Positions 17,360 to 26,581 of a stretch of DNA of 64,000 nt are shown one piece after another; positions within the stretch are counted from its first letter, which is position 1, and each line of letters starts with the position of its first letter. The notes beneath the pieces are model-generated. The model did no database searches. It had not been told where the DNA came from and worked only from the letters and a program-made list of their open reading frames with translations. The translations under genes were made by a program, and so were the position numbers. The stretch comes from Roseiarcus sp963822215. GTDB taxonomy: Bacteria > Pseudomonadota > Alphaproteobacteria > Rhizobiales > Beijerinckiaceae. The stretch covers positions 930,001-994,000 of the forward strand of contig CAWGGX010000003.1 in assembly GCA_963822215.1 (NCBI GenBank). The letters run 5' to 3'.

Positions 17360-18706
17360 ATGGGTACATACACACGAACGAACTCGACCAGATTGGCGGC
17401 GCAGGTCCTGGCGGCGCTGATCGCGACCGCGACGCTATCGACTGCCGCGATGGCGGACGGACCGATCACGCTCTGGTATCAGCGCGGCGGCAACCCCGAA
17501 CAGCAGCGGATCCTGCAGAAAGATCTCGTGGAACCGTTCAACGCGGCGCATCCCTCAACGCCGCTCACACTCGATGTTCAGGCCGGCGCGAACGGCGACA
17601 AGAAGATCCGGATGGCCGTGGTCTCCGGCAAGGGCCCGGACATCGTGATGACCCCCGGCCCGAGCACGACGCTGGCCCTGGTCCAGTCCGGCCATCTGCT
17701 TGCGCTCGACGATTGCATCAAGAAAACCGGCCTCGACAAACGCATCCTGGCGCCGATGCTGAAGACGGGCGACTACAAGGGCCACAACTACGCCCTTCCG
17801 CGCACGTTCGAGACGATGGTCCTTTATTACAATAAGACGCTGTTTGACAAGAACGGCTGGACTCCCCCGAAGACCGCGGCGGAACTGAACGCGCTGGCGG
17901 AAGCGATGCAAGCCAAGAATATCACGCCGTTCTCGGTCGGAAACGGCGACTGGCGCCCTGCGAACGAGTGGCACGTTTCCGTGATCCTCAATCACTATGC
18001 CGGCCCAGACAATGTCGCGAAGGCCCTCAGGGGCGAGATCCCCTGGACGGATCCGGTCTTCGTCAAAGCCGTCGACATGTTGAATGACTGGTACCAGAAG
18101 GGATGGTTCGGCAAGAACTACTTCTCGTTGACCGGAGATCAGCAGGCGCTGCTGCTCGCAAAGGGCGAGGCCGGGATGGCGCCGAACGGAACCTTCTCGT
18201 TCGACAACATGGTCGCCGCATTCAAGCAGACCGGGCAGGAACTCGGCGTGGCGCCGCTGCCGAGCCTGCGCGAGGGCGTGCCCTACCCGCTCTATGTCGT
18301 CGGCAGCGGCAGCACGATGTCGATCAACAAGGATTCGGCCAGTCCCGACGCAGCCTGCAGCTTCCTCGACTATCTCTATTCGGACGCTTTCTACGACAAG
18401 ATCAGCAAGGATTGGCCGGGCGACTGGAACCTGCCGTTGACGTCGATCAACGAAGAGCGGCTGACCAAGAACGTGTCGCCGCTCTTCGCCGTCACTTTCG
18501 CCCGCTTCGCCAAGGGCGTCGCCGACGGCAACTACGGCTATACGACGTGGACCTTCTGGCCGCCGGCGACGGAAGACTATCTGATCCACGGGATGGAGCA
18601 GGTCTGGCTGAAGCAGATCTCGACCGAGGATTACCTGAAGAAGATGCAGGCGACCTTCGCCCAGGAATTGGCGGAAGGCAAAGTGCCGGAAATCGCCCCG
18701 CGCTGA
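17360..18706 (+). CDS. ABC sugar transporter, extracellular solute-binding protein (family 1)
   Basis: This 448-residue CUT1-type binding protein begins with a signal peptide (hydrophobic core LAAQVLAALIATATLSTAAMA). The mature part begins DGPITLWYQRGGNPEQQ and shows the usual alternating lobes. The start at 17360 is preceded by GGAGGAAAGGGCA, a much better site than the upstream ATG at 17312 that overlaps the LacI stop. It works with the two permeases that follow. A 9-bp hairpin after the stop probably lets this gene be expressed above the permeases. Confidence 0.88.
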   Translation: MGTYTRTNSTRLAAQVLAALIATATLSTAAMADGPITLWYQRGGNPEQQRILQKDLVEPFNAAHPSTPLTLDVQAGANGDKKIRMAVVSGKGPDIVMTPGPSTTLALVQSGHLLALDDCIKKTGLDKRILAPMLKTGDYKGHNYALPRTFETMVLYYNKTLFDKNGWTPPKTAAELNALAEAMQAKNITPFSVGNGDWRPANEWHVSVILNHYAGPDNVAKALRGEIPWTDPVFVKAVDMLNDWYQKGWFGKNYFSLTGDQQALLLAKGEAGMAPNGTFSFDNMVAAFKQTGQELGVAPLPSLREGVPYPLYVVGSGSTMSINKDSASPDAACSFLDYLYSDAFYDKISKDWPGDWNLPLTSINEERLTKNVSPLFAVTFARFAKGVADGNYGYTTWTFWPPATEDYLIHGMEQVWLKQISTEDYLKKMQATFAQELAEGKVPEIAPR

Positions 18707-18720
18707 ATGGGATCATCCGG

Positions 18721-18741
18721 AGGGGCGGCCGCGCCGCCCCT
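18721..18741 (+). terminator. Hairpin between binding-protein and permease genes
   Basis: AGGGGCGGC and GCCGCCCCT form a perfect 9-bp stem around a CGC loop, followed by TTTC, starting 14 bp after the binding-protein stop. In ABC operons such stems act as partial terminators or stabilise the upstream message, raising the binding protein over the permeases. Confidence 0.55.
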
Positions 18742-18800
18742 TTCGGATGTGTGACCCCAACTGGCGCTTTTGCTCTCCGACCGGCTTTTCGTGATCGCCG

Positions 18801-19637
18801 ATGCCCTTTCTCATTCCGGCTCTTCTCATCAATGTCGTCATCATTCTGGTCCCGGCATTTCTTACGCTCGCGATGGCCTTCTTCGAATGGGACGGCGCAA
18901 CGACGCCGGTCTTCGCCGGATTCGATAATTTTCGAGCCATCTTCGACGATCCGGTGTTCTTTTCGGCGCTCCTCAACAACATCAAATGGACCTTGATTTT
19001 CCTTACGATTCCGATCGTGATGGGGTTCTTCGCCGGCTCGATGCTGCTGGTCGCCCGTCGCGGGCGAGCGTTCTTTCAGGCCGTTTATTTCCTGCCGGTC
19101 ATCATCGCGACCGTGGTTGTCGCGCGGGTCTGGCAGGGAATGATCTACAATCCGGAATCCGGAATGGTGGGCTGGCTCAACCTGCACGGGTTCGCCCTCG
19201 CGGATCCTCTGACCAACGTTTCCATCTCGCTCTATGCCGTCGCGGCGGTCGACCTCTGGCACTGGTGGGGGTTTCTGGCGGTGGTGTTCTTCGCCGCGCT
19301 CCGCCAGGTCGATACGGCGCAGATCGACGCCGCGCTGATGGACGGCGCCAACTTCTTCCAGTTGATGCGCCACATCCTGCTGCCGGCGATCCGGCCGACC
19401 ATCACCCTGATGATGATCATGACCGTGATCTGGTCCTTCCTGGCGTTCGATTTCGTCTACGTCCTGACCCAGGGCGGCCCGGCCTATTCCAGCGAAGTGC
19501 TTTCGACGCTCTCCTACCGCTACGCGTTCTTCAATTACACGATGGGTCCGGCGGCTGCGGTCGCCCTGGTCATCAGCTTCTTCGGCCTGATCGCAACCAC
19601 CTTCTATGTGCGGCTTCAGCAGGGAGAGGACGATTGA
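18801..19637 (+). CDS. ABC sugar transporter permease (MalF type)
   Basis: This 278-residue inner-membrane protein has six predicted helices. The EAA-loop equivalent that docks the ATPase reads QIDAALMDGANFFQLMRHILLPAIRPT. The N-terminus is short (MPFLIPALLINVVIILVPAF): an in-frame stop lies just upstream, so no longer form exists, and the ribosome-binding site is weak. The gene overlaps the next permease by four bases (TTGA). It belongs to the CUT1 operon starting with the LacI-family regulator. Confidence 0.87.
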   Translation: MPFLIPALLINVVIILVPAFLTLAMAFFEWDGATTPVFAGFDNFRAIFDDPVFFSALLNNIKWTLIFLTIPIVMGFFAGSMLLVARRGRAFFQAVYFLPVIIATVVVARVWQGMIYNPESGMVGWLNLHGFALADPLTNVSISLYAVAAVDLWHWWGFLAVVFFAALRQVDTAQIDAALMDGANFFQLMRHILLPAIRPTITLMMIMTVIWSFLAFDFVYVLTQGGPAYSSEVLSTLSYRYAFFNYTMGPAAAVALVISFFGLIATTFYVRLQQGEDD

Positions 19638-20467
19638 TCAACCAGATCGGGAGGGGAACCGCCGCGTTCTCCTACGCGCTCTTGGCGATCGGCGCGGCCA
19701 TCGCCCTGTTTCCGCTCGCCTTGATGGTGGTCAGCGCTCTGAAAACGAGCGCCGAAATTGTCGCCAACCCGCTGGCCTTGCCGAGAGTCCTTCAGTGGGT
19801 CAACTTTTCCCGCGCCTGGACGGACGCGCAGCTTGGCCGCTCGCTGCTTAACAGCGCCGAAGTGACCGGCATGACCGTGTTGCTGATCTGCTCGACGGGC
19901 TCGATGGCGGCTTACGCCCTGGTTCGCCAATCCACCCCGGCGCTGAAGTGGATCAGCGCCTATTTCCTCGCCACGACGACCCTGCCGATCCAACTGTTCC
20001 TCTTCCCGCTCTACTTCGGCTACGCCCGTCTCGGACTGATCGACAACGTTTTCGCCTTATCGCTGGTGTACACGGCGCTCTTCAGCCCCTTTTCGATCCT
20101 CCTGCTGCGCACCTACTTTCTGGCGATCCCGAAGGATATCGAGGAAGCCGCGATCATGGACGGCGCCAATCGGTGGCAGGTGTTCTATAAGATCTGCCTG
20201 CCCATCATTTCGCCCGGCCTCGTGACAGTCGCCGTCATATCCGGCCTCAATACCTGGAACGAGTTCCTGATCTCGTCGACCTTCCTGCAGAGCCACGATG
20301 CGCAGACCGCGATCGTTCGGTTCTACACGCTCGGCGGCCAGTACTCGAGCGACTGGGGAGAGATCATGGCCGCGGCGATCATCATCGTCGCGCCGGCGGT
20401 CGTCTTCTTCCTCGCCATGCAGCGCCGCTTCATCGAAGGCATGGCCAGCGGTTCCATCAAAGGGTGA
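19634..20467 (+). CDS. ABC sugar transporter permease (MalG type)
   Basis: This 277-residue partner permease starts at a TTG that overlaps the previous stop, with AGGGAGAGG just upstream, indicating translational coupling. Six hydrophobic segments are visible, and the EAA loop reads DIEEAAIMDGANRWQVFYKICLPIISPG. The C-terminus RRFIEGMASGSIKG is the standard family ending. No ATP-binding subunit is encoded next to it, so the transporter probably borrows a shared MsmK/UgpC-like ATPase from elsewhere. Confidence 0.87.
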   Translation: MINQIGRGTAAFSYALLAIGAAIALFPLALMVVSALKTSAEIVANPLALPRVLQWVNFSRAWTDAQLGRSLLNSAEVTGMTVLLICSTGSMAAYALVRQSTPALKWISAYFLATTTLPIQLFLFPLYFGYARLGLIDNVFALSLVYTALFSPFSILLLRTYFLAIPKDIEEAAIMDGANRWQVFYKICLPIISPGLVTVAVISGLNTWNEFLISSTFLQSHDAQTAIVRFYTLGGQYSSDWGEIMAAAIIIVAPAVVFFLAMQRRFIEGMASGSIKG

Positions 20468-20517
20468 GCGCCCCACCCAAAGTTCTCGGTTCCTCTCCCG
20501 AAGGGAAGCAAAAGACA

Positions 20518-22650
20518 ATGACCTCTGTTCCCGCCGATTATCTCGAACGCGTTTACGCCGGCGTCCTGGGCAAGCTCATCGGAGTTTATCTAGGCCGTCC
20601 CTTCGAAGGATGGACCTATCAGCGCATCATGAAGGAGCTCGGTCCGATCGAATATTATGTCCACGACCGCTTCGATGCGCCGCTTGTGGTGACCGACGAC
20701 GACGTCTCCGGCACATTCACCTTCGTTCGCGCCCTCGCCGAGCATGGGGTCAAGGCGGACCTCTCGGCCGAGGAGATCGGCAAGACGTGGCTGAACTCGG
20801 TCATCGAGCAACGGTCCATCCTGTGGTGGGGCGGCAACGGAAATTCGACCGAGCACACGGCCTGGCTCAACCTCAACCGTGGGATACCCGCCCCTCGTTC
20901 GGGATCGATCGCGACCAACGGGCAGGCCGTCGCCGAACAGATCGGCGCCCAGATCTTCATCGACGGCTGGGCGCTGGTGGCGCCAGGTCAGCCGAAACTT
21001 GCGGCGAAGCTCGCCGAAGCCGCCGGCAGCGTCAGCCACGACGGCGAGTCGGTCCATGCCGCCAAACTCCTGGCGGCGATGGAGGCGGAGGCGTTTGTCT
21101 CCTCCGACATCGATCATCTGATCGACGTCGGCCTGTCGGTCATTCCCGGCAACTCGCTGATCGCGTCGCTCGTCAGAGACGTGAGGGCCTGGAGCGCCGA
21201 ACTGCCCGATTGGCGCGAGGCGCGGCAGAAGATCGAGGATCACTACGGCTACGACAAATTTCCGGGAAATTGCCATGTCGTGCCGAATCACGCCCTGATC
21301 CTGCTCGCGCTCATCTATTCGAACGGCGATTTCCACCGGGCGATGACGATCGTCAACACCGCAGGCTGGGACACGGATTGCAATTCCGGCAATGTCGGCT
21401 GCCTGATCGGGATCATGCACGGCCTCAAGGGTCTCGAGGGCGGCCCCGACTGGCGCGGCCCGCTTGCCGACCGCGCGCTGATCTCCGCCAGCGACGGCGG
21501 CTACGCGGTCAACGACGCCGTGCGGATCGCATGCGATATCGCCAGCCTCGGGCGCCAGCTCGCCGGCCTCACTCCGCTCACGCCGCCGAAGGACGGCGCG
21601 CAGTTTCATTTCGCCCTTCCGGGCAGCGTCCAGGGGTTCATTGCCGAGCGCGACGCGATCCAAAGCGATCTCATTTCCGTCGAGCACGGCGACGTCGATG
21701 GGCAGCCGACGCTGGCGCTGCGCTTCAAGGGGCTGGCCAAGGGGCGGTCCGGGGCCGCGCTGACGCCGGTCTTCTCTCCGCCGGACATCGTCGACATGCG
21801 GACCTACGACATGCAGGCCAGCCCGCGCGTTTACCCGGGGCAGACGGTCAAGACGCGTGTGATCGCCGACCGCGCCAATACGTCGACGGTGCAGGCCGCA
21901 TTGCGCGTCAAGGTCTATGGACTGAACGATCGGCTTTTCGATGTCGACGGACCATCGCTCGCGCTCGCGCCTGGCGAGAGCGGAATCCTGAACTGGAAGC
22001 TCCCCGACCTCGATGGCCAGCCAGTCCAGAAGATTGGCGTTGTGCTAACGTCGGCCGACGCGAGGGCCGACGGAACCGTCTTCCTTGACTATCTTCGCTG
22101 GGACGGCGCGCCAGAGGTGACCCTTCGCCGACCCCAGGATCCAAGCGAGTTCTGGCGAAAGGCCTGGGTCAACAACGTCAGTTTCTTCAGCAAGAACTTT
22201 CCGTCCGCCTTTCGCATCTCGCAGGATCGCGGCAGCGGCATCATTGCCTGCGGCGCCCGCGACTGGACGGACTATCGCGTCTCCAGCGAAGTGACTGTGC
22301 ACCTGGGATCGGGCGCCGGAATTGCAGCGCGTGTCCAGGGTCTGCGGCGATATTACTCGCTGCAGCTGGACGTGGGCGGCAAAGCGCGTCTCATCAAAAC
22401 GCGCGATGACTCACGCGCGATCCTGGCCGAAGCGCCGTGCAGCTGGAGCCTCGAGAAGCCGATAACGCTGTCGCTCGAAGTTCACGGCGCTGACGTGACG
22501 GGCGTCGCCGGCGGTGTGACTTTGCATGCGACGGACGACACCGGCGCGCCCTTCGAAAACGGAGGTGTCGGTCTGGTGGTCGCCGAGGGCGCCCTGTCGA
22601 CCGACGAAGTTCACGTTCGGCCCCTGTCGGAGGCTTCAGTTCGCTCCTAG
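20518..22650 (+). CDS. ADP-ribosylglycohydrolase-family protein with C-terminal beta-sandwich extension
   Basis: The protein has 710 residues. The first 360 or so form an ADP-ribosylglycohydrolase (crystallin J1) fold: VYAGVLGKLIGVYLGRP at the start, the metal-binding VTDDDVSGTF, and AGWDTDCNSGNVGCLIG. The remainder is beta-rich and looks like a jelly-roll or laminin-type carbohydrate-binding region. There is no signal peptide, so it is presumably cytoplasmic. It is the last gene of the sugar ABC operon, so it probably hydrolyses an imported N- or O-glycoside, not protein ADP-ribose. That is inference. A GTG at 20464 overlaps the permease stop and is an alternative start. Confidence 0.82.
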   Translation: MTSVPADYLERVYAGVLGKLIGVYLGRPFEGWTYQRIMKELGPIEYYVHDRFDAPLVVTDDDVSGTFTFVRALAEHGVKADLSAEEIGKTWLNSVIEQRSILWWGGNGNSTEHTAWLNLNRGIPAPRSGSIATNGQAVAEQIGAQIFIDGWALVAPGQPKLAAKLAEAAGSVSHDGESVHAAKLLAAMEAEAFVSSDIDHLIDVGLSVIPGNSLIASLVRDVRAWSAELPDWREARQKIEDHYGYDKFPGNCHVVPNHALILLALIYSNGDFHRAMTIVNTAGWDTDCNSGNVGCLIGIMHGLKGLEGGPDWRGPLADRALISASDGGYAVNDAVRIACDIASLGRQLAGLTPLTPPKDGAQFHFALPGSVQGFIAERDAIQSDLISVEHGDVDGQPTLALRFKGLAKGRSGAALTPVFSPPDIVDMRTYDMQASPRVYPGQTVKTRVIADRANTSTVQAALRVKVYGLNDRLFDVDGPSLALAPGESGILNWKLPDLDGQPVQKIGVVLTSADARADGTVFLDYLRWDGAPEVTLRRPQDPSEFWRKAWVNNVSFFSKNFPSAFRISQDRGSGIIACGARDWTDYRVSSEVTVHLGSGAGIAARVQGLRRYYSLQLDVGGKARLIKTRDDSRAILAEAPCSWSLEKPITLSLEVHGADVTGVAGGVTLHATDDTGAPFENGGVGLVVAEGALSTDEVHVRPLSEASVRS

Positions 22651-22813
22651 CCTCGTTCTGTAGGGCCGCAGGCGTGAGAGCAACGCTCCTGGCGACCCCT
22701 GAGCGCACGGCGGCGCGTGGAGGCGCTGCGCCGGTTGCGCCGGCAGGAACGGCCGCACGGCGAAGGTGATCGCCCGCCGCTCGGCGCGGCGCTCGTGAGC
22801 TTGCGCGGTCAAC

Positions 22814-22863
22814 CGGACGGGCGGCGTCTCGCCGCCCCAGGAGCGCGAGACGCGCTCCGTCCG
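22814..22863. repeat. REP-like double hairpin with GAGAC/GTCTC loops
   Basis: Two adjacent perfect stems occur, GGGCGGCG/CGCCGCCC around TCT (22819-22837) and GGAGCGCG/CGCGCTCC around AGA (22840-22858). They are bracketed by an outer CGGACGG/CCGTCCG pair. Similar GCGAGACGC-type stems occur at 33839-33859 and 37127-37190, always between genes. The rest of the 22651-22905 gap shows no gene. Confidence 0.55.
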
Positions 22864-22905
22864 TTGGAGCGAGGGCGGCCCAGAGGTGCACGGCGCGGAC
22901 TTGTC

Positions 22906-23601
22906 CTAAGCCGCCGCGTCCCGCGCTCGAAGAAAAGCCCGCATGGCGAAGGACGCCTGATCGGATCGATGCGCAAAGGCGGCGCCGATCGGACAGGCGC
23001 GCCGGGCGAGGCAGCCGCGTTCGAGGCATTCAGCGCCGGCGGGGCTGCGCAGATGAGCGGCGCAGCCCTGGACGTCGTACCCGGCGTTTGCGAACGCGCG
23101 GACCGGACAGGCGGTGAGGCACGGACGCCTGTGGCAGCGTTCACACGGAACTGGCTGCGGCGCGACTGCCGGGACGTCGAGCGCTTCGCGCAGGCCCAGC
23201 GCGCCGCGCCAGCTCTGCCAGAGGCCGGCGATCGGATGGATCAGGAGGCCGAGCGGCGAGGGATGCACCGATTCAGCCCGCTGCGCCCAGCGCTGAAATG
23301 GCCAGTACGGCGGGCCGCCGAACGGAAAGAGCGCGACCGCGCCGAACGCGTCGGCGAGACCGCCGATGACGCGCCGGCTGAACCGGTCGAGCGGGTCGAC
23401 GGCGCCGTCGCGCGCCTCCGGGCTCGCCGCGAACGCCTCCCAGCCCCGCCGGCCCACGGTTCCGATCAGCGCGATCGTGCGAACGCCGGCCAGCCGCCCT
23501 GCCCCCTCGGCCTCAGTGAGGCGGAACGCCCCGCGCGGCGCCAGCCCGGCGCGCTCGATGGCGGAGAAAACGGACTCGATCGTCGCCGGGGGCTCAGGCA
23601 T
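22906..23601 (-). CDS. 4Fe-4S ferredoxin-type protein
   Basis: A 231-residue protein's C-terminal half has two cysteine clusters: CERCHRRPCLTACP, and a second set around C-AAH, ECLERGC and RRACP. This pattern is typical of dicluster 4Fe-4S proteins related to the QueG/ferredoxin group. The N-terminal half (about 1-120) is an alpha/beta domain with GVRTIALIGTVGRRGW and no cysteines. AGAAGGGAACC precedes the ATG. It is divergent from the thioesterase gene. It may be a redox protein for an unidentified enzyme, and a specific reaction cannot be assigned. Confidence 0.7.
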   Translation of the reverse strand: MPEPPATIESVFSAIERAGLAPRGAFRLTEAEGAGRLAGVRTIALIGTVGRRGWEAFAASPEARDGAVDPLDRFSRRVIGGLADAFGAVALFPFGGPPYWPFQRWAQRAESVHPSPLGLLIHPIAGLWQSWRGALGLREALDVPAVAPQPVPCERCHRRPCLTACPVRAFANAGYDVQGCAAHLRSPAGAECLERGCLARRACPIGAAFAHRSDQASFAMRAFLRARDAAA

Positions 23602-23685
23602 GATGGTTCCCTTCTAAACGATTGCGCGGCGCCGGTCCGCCCCTTCCCGGAGCCCGTCCCGCGCAGGACCCTGAGGAATCCGCCC

Positions 23686-24474
23686 TTGGACGCCGCCTAT
23701 GTCGAAACCGCCGAGGGCGCGTTCCTTGCGAGCCCCCTCACCCGCGGGCCCTGGCATCCCGACCACCAGCATGCCGGCCCGCCTTCCGCGCTGATCTGCC
23801 GCGCGGTCGAGCGCGAGGCCGCCGCCGACGGCTTTGCCCACCTCGGCCGGCTGACGGTCAACCTCCTGCGCCCGACGCCGATCGGCGAATGCCGGATCGA
23901 GGTGTCGCAGGACTATCTCAGCCGCAACGCTGGCCATTACTCCGGGCGGCTGATCGCCCGCGGCAAGGACATTGCGCGCTTCACCGCCCTGATGCAGCGC
24001 GAGGACGCCCTGCCGGTGCCCGAGGGGACGCCCGGCCACCCGCCGCCCCACGCCCCGAAACCGTGGCAGGAGAGCGCGGCCGTCACAATGAGCGTCCTGG
24101 GCGACGAATTCGGCTACGCCGATCTCGTCGAGAACCGGCTCGCCGAGGGACAGGCGTTCAAAGGACCCAGCGCCGTGTGGTTCCGTCTCGTTCATCCGCT
24201 GGTCAAGGGCGAGGACCCGAGCCCCTATCAGCGCGTCGCCGTCGCCGCCGATTCCGGCAACGGGATCAGCGCGTCGCTCGACTTCGCCAAATACGTGTTC
24301 GTCAACTGCGACCTGACCATCAACCTCTTCCGCCGTCCGGTGGGGACATGGATCTGCCTCGAGGCGCGCAGCCTCTTCGGCGGCAACGGCTGCGGCCTCG
24401 CCGAGTCGGCGCTCTACGACGAAGCGGGCGTCGTCGGGCAGGCGACGCAGTCGCTCGCCGTGCGAGCGCGGTAG
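23686..24474 (+). CDS. Acyl-CoA thioesterase-like double hot-dog protein
   Basis: A 262-residue protein resembles the TesB-like thioesterase family: GPWHPDHQHAGPPSALICRAVE early, RLTVNLLRPTPIGECRIEV in the first hot-dog unit, and a second unit from about residue 150. A TTG at 23686 is chosen as start because it directly precedes conserved sequence and has GAGGAATCC upstream. No ATG or GTG fits. Cytosolic hydrolysis of acyl-CoA thioesters is the expected reaction; chain length is unknown. Confidence 0.7.
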   Translation: MDAAYVETAEGAFLASPLTRGPWHPDHQHAGPPSALICRAVEREAAADGFAHLGRLTVNLLRPTPIGECRIEVSQDYLSRNAGHYSGRLIARGKDIARFTALMQREDALPVPEGTPGHPPPHAPKPWQESAAVTMSVLGDEFGYADLVENRLAEGQAFKGPSAVWFRLVHPLVKGEDPSPYQRVAVAADSGNGISASLDFAKYVFVNCDLTINLFRRPVGTWICLEARSLFGGNGCGLAESALYDEAGVVGQATQSLAVRAR

Positions 24475-24772
24475 CCGCAACCCTCCTCAAGTTAGCTGCG
24501 CTGCGTGGCTACTCACCGCGTCCAGATCCTTCCCAACTCAGCCCATTGATCGCCCTCAACGCCTCGACCTGTCGGCGCAAACGAGTCGGCGCTCGGGAGG
24601 GCCCACAAGGTGCTCGGGCCGGAGCCGATCGTGATGAGGAGTGATGCCGTGTGCTCGCCCGATATCAACGCTCTCGCCGCTCGCGGCAGTTGACACTGTT
24701 TTTATCAGGACTACCCTGATAGTCAGGATCGCCCTAAAAACATCCTATCTCCTGGACCGGGCGGGGCGGGTT

Positions 24773-25525
24773 ATGGCTCTAGAGTTATGCCGTGAATGTG
24801 GAAAGCCTATCAGTACGGAGGCCGCCGCATGTCCGTCATGCGGATGCCCGCTGCACCCTAGGTCAGTGTTAACAGATTCGATTAAGGCGACGACTCAACG
24901 CAAGTCGCACATGTACGGCGTCATCGCCTTGATCGCCTTTGTCATGTCCAACTTTATCCCAGCAATCTTAGCACCACTGTTTGTCTTAGTGGGATTCGTG
25001 TTTGCGGTATTCGAATTCAATCAAGGCAATAAATCATTCGGCGGGATCGTGTTGGCGCTGTGCGCGCTGCAAGCGTATTTTATTGCTGACCATTTTTATG
25101 GCGTCAGCGGCTCATTAGGACTTACAAATCCTAAAAAAGTCGATGAGCTAACCGCTAAAAGATATGCAACCACAAGTCTGCTTATTAGGTCAGAGGCAAA
25201 CCAGATCATTGAAGAGGAGTGTGCAAGAAAGTGGCCAAATGACTTTAGCATGAGACGTTACTGCCAAGATCAACAGAACAAAGGAGTTGCGGCCCTTAGC
25301 CACGGGCGTCCAGTTTCAATTAGCGAGGATGCCTTCACAATCATCCGCGGAAAATGTGCACAAGATTGGCCACGTGATTTCGAAATGCGCGCGTACTGCG
25401 AAGGCAAGCAGTATAGCGGCTATTCTGCATTGCAAGGAAATACGCCGGATGAAGGGCAAAGTGGTTCCTGCGCACAACGATGGCCAGATGACTATGAGAT
25501 GCGCCAGTATTGTGAAAAGCACTAG
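24773..25525 (+). CDS. Zinc-ribbon membrane protein with three WPxDFxMRxYC repeats
   Basis: A 250-residue orphan. The N-terminal zinc ribbon has CRECG and CPSCGCP. Two hydrophobic helices follow (about 47-75 and 82-105). The C-terminal 110 residues hold three repeats of C-x3-W-P-x-D-[FY]-x-M-R-x-Y-C: EECARKWPNDFSMRRYC, GKCAQDWPRDFEMRAYC and GSCAQRWPDDYEMRQYC. Each repeat has two cysteines that could pair. Codon use is markedly more AT-rich than the neighbours, suggesting transfer. The ATG at 24773 opens the zinc ribbon, and the upstream in-frame extension lacks conserved character. Function is unknown. Confidence 0.7.
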   Translation: MALELCRECGKPISTEAAACPSCGCPLHPRSVLTDSIKATTQRKSHMYGVIALIAFVMSNFIPAILAPLFVLVGFVFAVFEFNQGNKSFGGIVLALCALQAYFIADHFYGVSGSLGLTNPKKVDELTAKRYATTSLLIRSEANQIIEEECARKWPNDFSMRRYCQDQQNKGVAALSHGRPVSISEDAFTIIRGKCAQDWPRDFEMRAYCEGKQYSGYSALQGNTPDEGQSGSCAQRWPDDYEMRQYCEKH

Positions 25526-25729
25526 CGAAAACTTCGTCTCTTAATCTCCGGTGAGCCCCTCCAAGCGGTGCCCGCGTCGCCGAGCTAAGGCTGCGCGGGC
25601 TCAAGCCGTAGGATAGCCTCAACCCTTAACTGAACCGAGGCCGGCCGATAAACGCCACGGATGTGAAGCCGCGTTCGGCTTGGCGATCGCTCTCGGTCCG
25701 CCCTTGCCAATCCGGCGGGACTCCAATTC

Positions 25730-26539
25730 TCATTCCGGGCCTGACAGGAACCTCTCGATCAGCCGAATTTCGGCCCTCGAGCCTTTGTCATCGGTAGCCA
25801 GGCGCTCGTGGAGATCTGCGAACGCCTCATACATCCGGGAGGCGGAGGCGTCTTCGCTCACGAATGCCGCGATCTCGCGCATTTCGGCGACCCACCGGTA
25901 GGCCTTCGGAACCATGTCCGGCAGCGTTTTGGCAAAACGCTGAAGGAGTTGAGGCTGGCTCGCCGCCAGTTCCTCGCGCAGCGCCGCGGCGGCGCCGGCC
26001 CGGGTCGCGGCCAGGACCATGGCCGCGGCGACTGCGGTCAGCCCCTTCGTGATGCCGGCATAGGACATCTTGAGGGCTGAGGCGGCGCCGACGGGACCCG
26101 CGATCGTCCGCACCGTCAGCCCGTAGTCCCGCAAGACTTCGAGATCTGTCGCGGGCGCGCCCGAAAAATAGAAGGTCGGTCCCGCTACGCCCGGAGTTGG
26201 CGGAAGGCCGATAATCGCCCCATCCGCGAAGCGCGCTCCGCTTGGCTCGATGATGGCGGCGACCCGCCCGAGGGTCCGCGGGTCGACGGCGTTGCAATCG
26301 ACGTAGACCGGCTTACGGGGGCTCGATGTCAGCGCTGGCGCGAGGCGTTCGGCGAGCGCGACCGCCTCCGCCGGCGGGACGATCGAGAGGACGATATCCG
26401 CCCGCGCGATCCGGTCCGCGTCGGCCTCGATCATACCCGCGTCTTCGGCGCGGCGACGCGTCGCGGGGCTGCGGCCGTCGAGCAGGCTCAGGACACGTCC
26501 GCCGTTGTCAGTCACGCGGCGGGCCACCGCACTGCCCAT
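25730..26539 (-). CDS. NAD-binding 6-phosphogluconate/beta-hydroxyacid dehydrogenase-like protein
   Basis: At least 269 residues. A Rossmann domain is followed by an all-helical C-terminal domain of the type found with 6-phosphogluconate-dehydrogenase-like proteins (LKMSYAGITKGLTAVAAAM carries the conserved lysine region). The first ATG at 26539 lies inside the glycine-rich loop. Upstream codons still read FAIVAAGAMGSAVA, so the true start must be earlier. The only candidate is an ATA at 26575 with AGGAG seven bases upstream. Substrate is unknown. Confidence 0.72.
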   Translation of the reverse strand: MGSAVARRVTDNGGRVLSLLDGRSPATRRRAEDAGMIEADADRIARADIVLSIVPPAEAVALAERLAPALTSSPRKPVYVDCNAVDPRTLGRVAAIIEPSGARFADGAIIGLPPTPGVAGPTFYFSGAPATDLEVLRDYGLTVRTIAGPVGAASALKMSYAGITKGLTAVAAAMVLAATRAGAAAALREELAASQPQLLQRFAKTLPDMVPKAYRWVAEMREIAAFVSEDASASRMYEAFADLHERLATDDKGSRAEIRLIERFLSGPE

Positions 26540-26581
26540 GGCGCCCGCGGCGACGATCGCAAATTCACGACCTATGATAGT

